From NCBI GenBank assembly GCA_903860995.1, contig CAIOSS010000369.1:1-17227 (forward strand): a stretch of 17,227 nt of DNA, in the 5' to 3' direction. Origin of the DNA: an uncultured delta proteobacterium (GTDB lineage: Bacteria > Myxococcota_A > Polyangia > Polyangiales > Ga0077539). Of the stretch, positions 14,879 through 17,227 are shown piece by piece (the stretch's first letter is position 1; the number at the start of each line of letters is the position of its first letter). A program made the position numbers and the translations under genes. The notes below the pieces were generated by a model. The model was not told where the DNA came from. It was given only the letters and a program-made list of their open reading frames with translations, and searched no databases.

Positions 14879-16008
14879 CGTGGGCTCCGGAGCACCCGCT
14901 CGTAGACCTCGGCGGTGCGCGACACCATGCGCCCCACGCTGAAGCGCTCGATCACGTGCTGGCGCCCGGCGCGCCCCATGGCCTCGCGCTCCGCCGCGCT
15001 GGTGCGGAGGAAGCGGCCGAGGCCCGCGGCGATGGCGGCCGGCGTCGGGTCGCCGATCGCGCCGCCCTCCCGGCCCTCGCGCACCAGCGCGTCGGCGTTG
15101 GCGGGGCCCGAGACGATCGCCGGGCAGCCGCATCCCATCGCCTCCAGGACCACGTTGGGCAGCCCCTCGTAGTGCGACGGCAGCAGCATCGCGTCGGCCG
15201 CGCCCATGAGCCGCTCGACGTCGCGCACCACGCCGAGGAAGCGCACCCGGGGCCGCAGCCGGTACACCCCGAGCGCCGCCTGGAGAAGGCCCCCGTAGCG
15301 CGTCGAGTCCTCCTGGCGACCGGCGAAGACCACCTCCAGGTCGGTCGGGAGCGACCCCTCGGCGCGCAGCCGGGCGAGCGCGCGCACCACGGAGATCTGG
15401 TTCTTCTGCGCGCAGATGCGGCCGGGGACGAGCACCGTCGTCCCGCTCATGCCGAAGCGCCGGCGCTCGCTCTCGCGCTCCTCCGCGGAGAGCGGGCGGA
15501 AGCGCGCGACGTCGACGCCATTCTCGACCACGTCGATGCGCGCCGCGTCGAGGCCGGCGCGGCGGACGAGCTCGTCGCGGATGGCGACGGAGTTCACGAT
15601 GAGCCCGTGGGTGAGCCGGTGTGTGAGGCGCTCGTGGCGGATGTACTGCGCCGGGAGCTGGGTGCAGCGCACCGAGCCGATGGCCCGCCCGACGCCCGCG
15701 AGGCGCACCGCGAGGCGGCCGTAGATGTTCTGGTGCCCGAGGTAGGAGTGCAGCAGGTCGGGCCGCAGCCGGCGGATCAAGCCGACGAGGCGCGGCAGGG
15801 TGCGAGGCGTCGGACCGGAGGGCGCGTCGAGCGCGGTGCGCGAGGCGAAGGGCAGCGCGTACCCGAGCTGGTCGGTCTCGTTGCAGACGGCGACGTGGGG
15901 CTCGTAGCGGGCGAGGTCGAGGCCCCGCACCAGCTCCGCGACCTGCCGCTCGGCGCCGCCCTGCTCGAGCGACGAAATGAAGAAGAGGACGCGCACGCGG
16001 TCGGGCAC
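14875..16008 (-). CDS. Glycosyltransferase family 4 (group 1), paralogue of the gene at 10429
   Basis: The protein is 377 aa from the GTG at 16008. It starts with RVRVLFFISSLEQGGAERQ, close to the paralogue's RRKVLFFISSLTQGGAERQ. Other shared blocks are SVRCTQLP, VVENGVDVARFRPL, LVPGRICAQKNQ and the E-x7-E motif in HYEGLPNVVLEAMGCGCP. It is a GT-B retaining glycosyltransferase for a surface glycan. I chose 16008 because it gives the same N-terminal length as the paralogue and has AGGG nine bases upstream. An in-frame GTG at 16026 is an alternative that adds six residues, with GAGGG 12 bases upstream. The gene leads the minus-strand operon with the flippase and zinc-ribbon methyltransferase, and overlaps the flippase start by four bases. 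Confidence 0.92.
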   Translation of the reverse strand: MPDRVRVLFFISSLEQGGAERQVAELVRGLDLARYEPHVAVCNETDQLGYALPFASRTALDAPSGPTPRTLPRLVGLIRRLRPDLLHSYLGHQNIYGRLAVRLAGVGRAIGSVRCTQLPAQYIRHERLTHRLTHGLIVNSVAIRDELVRRAGLDAARIDVVENGVDVARFRPLSAEERESERRRFGMSGTTVLVPGRICAQKNQISVVRALARLRAEGSLPTDLEVVFAGRQEDSTRYGGLLQAALGVYRLRPRVRFLGVVRDVERLMGAADAMLLPSHYEGLPNVVLEAMGCGCPAIVSGPANADALVREGREGGAIGDPTPAAIAAGLGRFLRTSAAEREAMGRAGRQHVIERFSVGRMVSRTAEVYERVLRSPR

Positions 16009-16070
16009 GGGGCGAGGCCCTAGCACCGCGCGCCGTGGCCCTCAAGGTATCCACGCGAGATCGGCGGGCC

Positions 16071-16076
16071 TATAGT
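16071..16076 (+). promoter_or_regulatory. -10-like hexamer in the divergent gap between glycosyltransferase and methyltransferase
   Basis: TATAGT matches the -10 consensus at five of six bases and lies in the short divergent region 16027-16089. On the minus strand the overlapping TATAGG (16074-16069) could serve the glycosyltransferase operon. No good -35 is seen for either, so this is tentative. Confidence 0.3.
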
Positions 16077-16089
16077 CGCCGCCCTCCCG

Positions 16090-16143
16090 ATGCTGCGCAT
16101 CACGATGGTCGCTGAGCGCGGCGCGGGCGAGCGAGCCGCGTGA
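16090..16143 (+). CDS. Possible 17-residue upstream ORF coupled to the methyltransferase
   Basis: An ATG at 16090 opens a frame encoding MLRITMVAERGAGERAA, ending in a TGA at 16141-16143 that overlaps the methyltransferase GTG as GTGA. It begins 13 bases after the TATAGT hexamer and lacks a Shine-Dalgarno, so it would be nearly leaderless. It may be a leader peptide that delivers ribosomes to the GTG start. It could equally be chance, since short frames are common in GC-rich DNA. Confidence 0.3.
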   Translation: MLRITMVAERGAGERAA

Positions 16144-17123
16144 ACCCACCCCTCCGCTTCTGGATGTCCCGCCCGGCGAAGGCCCTCTGGGCCGCGCGCA
16201 CCGCGCTCGACCGGGCCTACGAGAGCGCCCTCGCCCACCGCGCGCCGAAGCTCTACGCGTGGCGCATCCGCCGCCGCCGCGGGGCGGCCGTGCAGCCCGA
16301 GGAGTCCGCGCGGTACGCCCGCGCCGTGGCCGACGACTACGAGGCCATCGCGCTGGCGGCGGGGGTCATCACGTCGCGAGACGACCTCTGGCGGGGGCGC
16401 AGGGTGCTGGAGCTGGGGCCGGGCGACCTGCGCTCGGTGGGCCTGATCGCCCGCGCCCGCGGGGCCGATCGCTACATCGCCGTCGACGCGTACGACATCG
16501 AGTCGCGCGACGAGGAGAAGAACCGCGAGGTGTACGAGCGCGTCGCCGAGCGAGAGGGCCTCCCCCGCGACCAATGGCGCGAGCTCCTCGCGGGCACCAC
16601 CGTGCGCGCCAACTTCGCCGACGCCGTGTCCGACGGTCGACGCGTCGACCTGGTGATCTCCCGCGCCGTCCTGGAGCACGTCCGCGACCTGCCCGGGCTC
16701 TTCGCCTCGCTCGCGCCGGTGCTCGCCGACGACGCGGTGCTCATCCACAAGGTCGACCTGCGCTCGCACGGGATGCACCGCGACAACGTGTTGGACTTCC
16801 TGCTCTTCCCGGAGGCCGTGTACCAGCAGATGGCGAGCCATCTCGACCTGCCCAACCGCGTCCGCGCCCCGGCGTACCTCACGCTCGGGGCCCGCGACGG
16901 GCTGCGCGTGGTGCACGCCTCGGTCTCGCACCGCACCTCGCTCGACACGGTGCGCGCGCTGCGACCGCACCTCCCCCCGGCCTTCGCCCAGCTCCCCGAG
17001 GAGGAACTCCGCGTGCTCGGGCTGTGGCTCGTGCAGGTGGGCCCGCGCCACCCGGCGGCCGCGCCCGCGCTCGACGCCGGCGCGCTCGCCGACGCGCCCA
17101 CCGACGGGGTCTCGGCGTTCTGA
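16140..17123 (+). CDS. SAM-dependent methyltransferase
   Basis: The 327-aa protein has a class I methyltransferase core in its middle: motif I VLELGPGDLRSVG (89-101), an acidic end of strand 2 in YIAVDAYDIE (Asp116), and SRAVLEHVRDLPGLFASLAPVL near 175-200, followed by IHKVDLRSHG. The N-terminal 80 residues are basic (LYAWRIRRRRGAA) and may hold the protein against the membrane or a substrate. The C-terminus ends in a low-complexity Ala/Pro tail. I used the GTG at 16140; it has no clear Shine-Dalgarno but overlaps a small upstream ORF as GTGA. It diverges from the glycosyltransferase operon and probably belongs to the same polysaccharide cluster, methylating a sugar or lipid carrier; the substrate is not visible. 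Confidence 0.85.
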   Translation: MNPPLRFWMSRPAKALWAARTALDRAYESALAHRAPKLYAWRIRRRRGAAVQPEESARYARAVADDYEAIALAAGVITSRDDLWRGRRVLELGPGDLRSVGLIARARGADRYIAVDAYDIESRDEEKNREVYERVAEREGLPRDQWRELLAGTTVRANFADAVSDGRRVDLVISRAVLEHVRDLPGLFASLAPVLADDAVLIHKVDLRSHGMHRDNVLDFLLFPEAVYQQMASHLDLPNRVRAPAYLTLGARDGLRVVHASVSHRTSLDTVRALRPHLPPAFAQLPEEELRVLGLWLVQVGPRHPAAAPALDAGALADAPTDGVSAF

Positions 17124-17127
17124 GCGA

Positions 17128-17227
17128 TCAGCGCGGGGCGCGGTAGACCCAGGCCTCGGCGCCGGTCGACAGGTGCAGCCGACAGCACCGGAGCGGCCAC
17201 GGCAGCGTGCACCGCGCGCGCAGCACC
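17128..17227 (-). CDS. C-terminal end of an unidentified minus-strand gene (partial)
   Basis: The minus-strand frame ending in the TGA at 17130-17128 is open to the window edge. It reads as ordinary protein sequence ending LHLSTGAEAWVYRAPR (about 32 residues). It would converge on the methyltransferase gene, with four bases between stop codons. There is too little sequence to identify a family, and it could be a chance open frame. Confidence 0.45.
   Translation of the reverse strand, partial: VLRARCTLPWPLRCCRLHLSTGAEAWVYRAPR

Noticed and set aside
13385..16054. An 889-residue open frame that could suggest a fused protein with the flippase
   Set aside because: Only the part after 14878 looks like protein. 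The upstream part is an Arg/Pro/Ala-rich shadow of the GT4 gene in another frame, and the GTGA overlap at 14875-14878 marks the real flippase start.
1..17227. Mobile elements, CRISPR arrays, toxin-antitoxin or phage genes
   Set aside because: No transposase, integrase, regularly spaced repeats or paired small toxin-like genes were seen on either strand.

Overview
This is a very GC-rich window (I estimate about 70% G+C) with dense, often overlapping genes and frequent GTG starts. The codon use, the HARE-HTH protein with a basic tail, and the mixture of fatty-acid, envelope and polysaccharide genes suggest a Myxococcota/deltaproteobacterial chromosome. That placement is an inference; no marker gene here settles it. 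I see no transposase, integrase, CRISPR array or phage gene.

Layout. (1) 1-1434: the start of a HARE-HTH protein (minus strand, running off the left edge), diverging from a small membrane-anchored hypothetical protein (plus strand). (2) 1435-1747: a non-coding stretch with two hairpin terminators, a tRNA-Asp(GUC) gene on the minus strand, its likely promoter, and a nested inverted repeat. (3) 1748-5205, minus strand: the thiolase, 3-hydroxyacyl-CoA dehydrogenase and enoyl-CoA hydratase of a C4 acyl-CoA pathway (acetyl-CoA to/from crotonyl-CoA). A 5'-truncated beta-barrel gene fragment on the opposite strand lies between the thiolase and the dehydrogenase. (4) 5288-8403, minus strand: an envelope operon of a small unknown protein, alanine racemase, MlaE-type permease and MlaF-type ATPase. 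Its first two junctions are four-base GTGA overlaps. (5) 8450-17123: a surface-polysaccharide cluster. It holds an AsnB-like glutamine amidotransferase, two GT4 glycosyltransferases that are clear paralogues in opposite orientation, a GT2 glycosyltransferase, a Wzx-like flippase and two SAM methyltransferases. (6) 17128-17227: the probable C-terminal end of a further minus-strand gene.

How they fit together. The thiolase, dehydrogenase and hydratase catalyse consecutive reactions. Alr supplies D-alanine for peptidoglycan, and MlaE/MlaF would form the inner-membrane core of a phospholipid transporter, although no mlaD (MCE) gene is adjacent. The polysaccharide genes are two short operons, 10429-12428 (plus) and 16008-12432 (minus). 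They converge with only three bases between stop codons, so each would transcribe into the other.

I did not find a clearly new biological system. The points most worth a second look are the beta-barrel remnant inside the acyl-CoA locus, the inverted paralogous glycosyltransferases around the flippase and methyltransferase, a set of genes with -10-like hexamers just before starts that lack Shine-Dalgarno sites, and the nested inverted repeat beside the tRNA.
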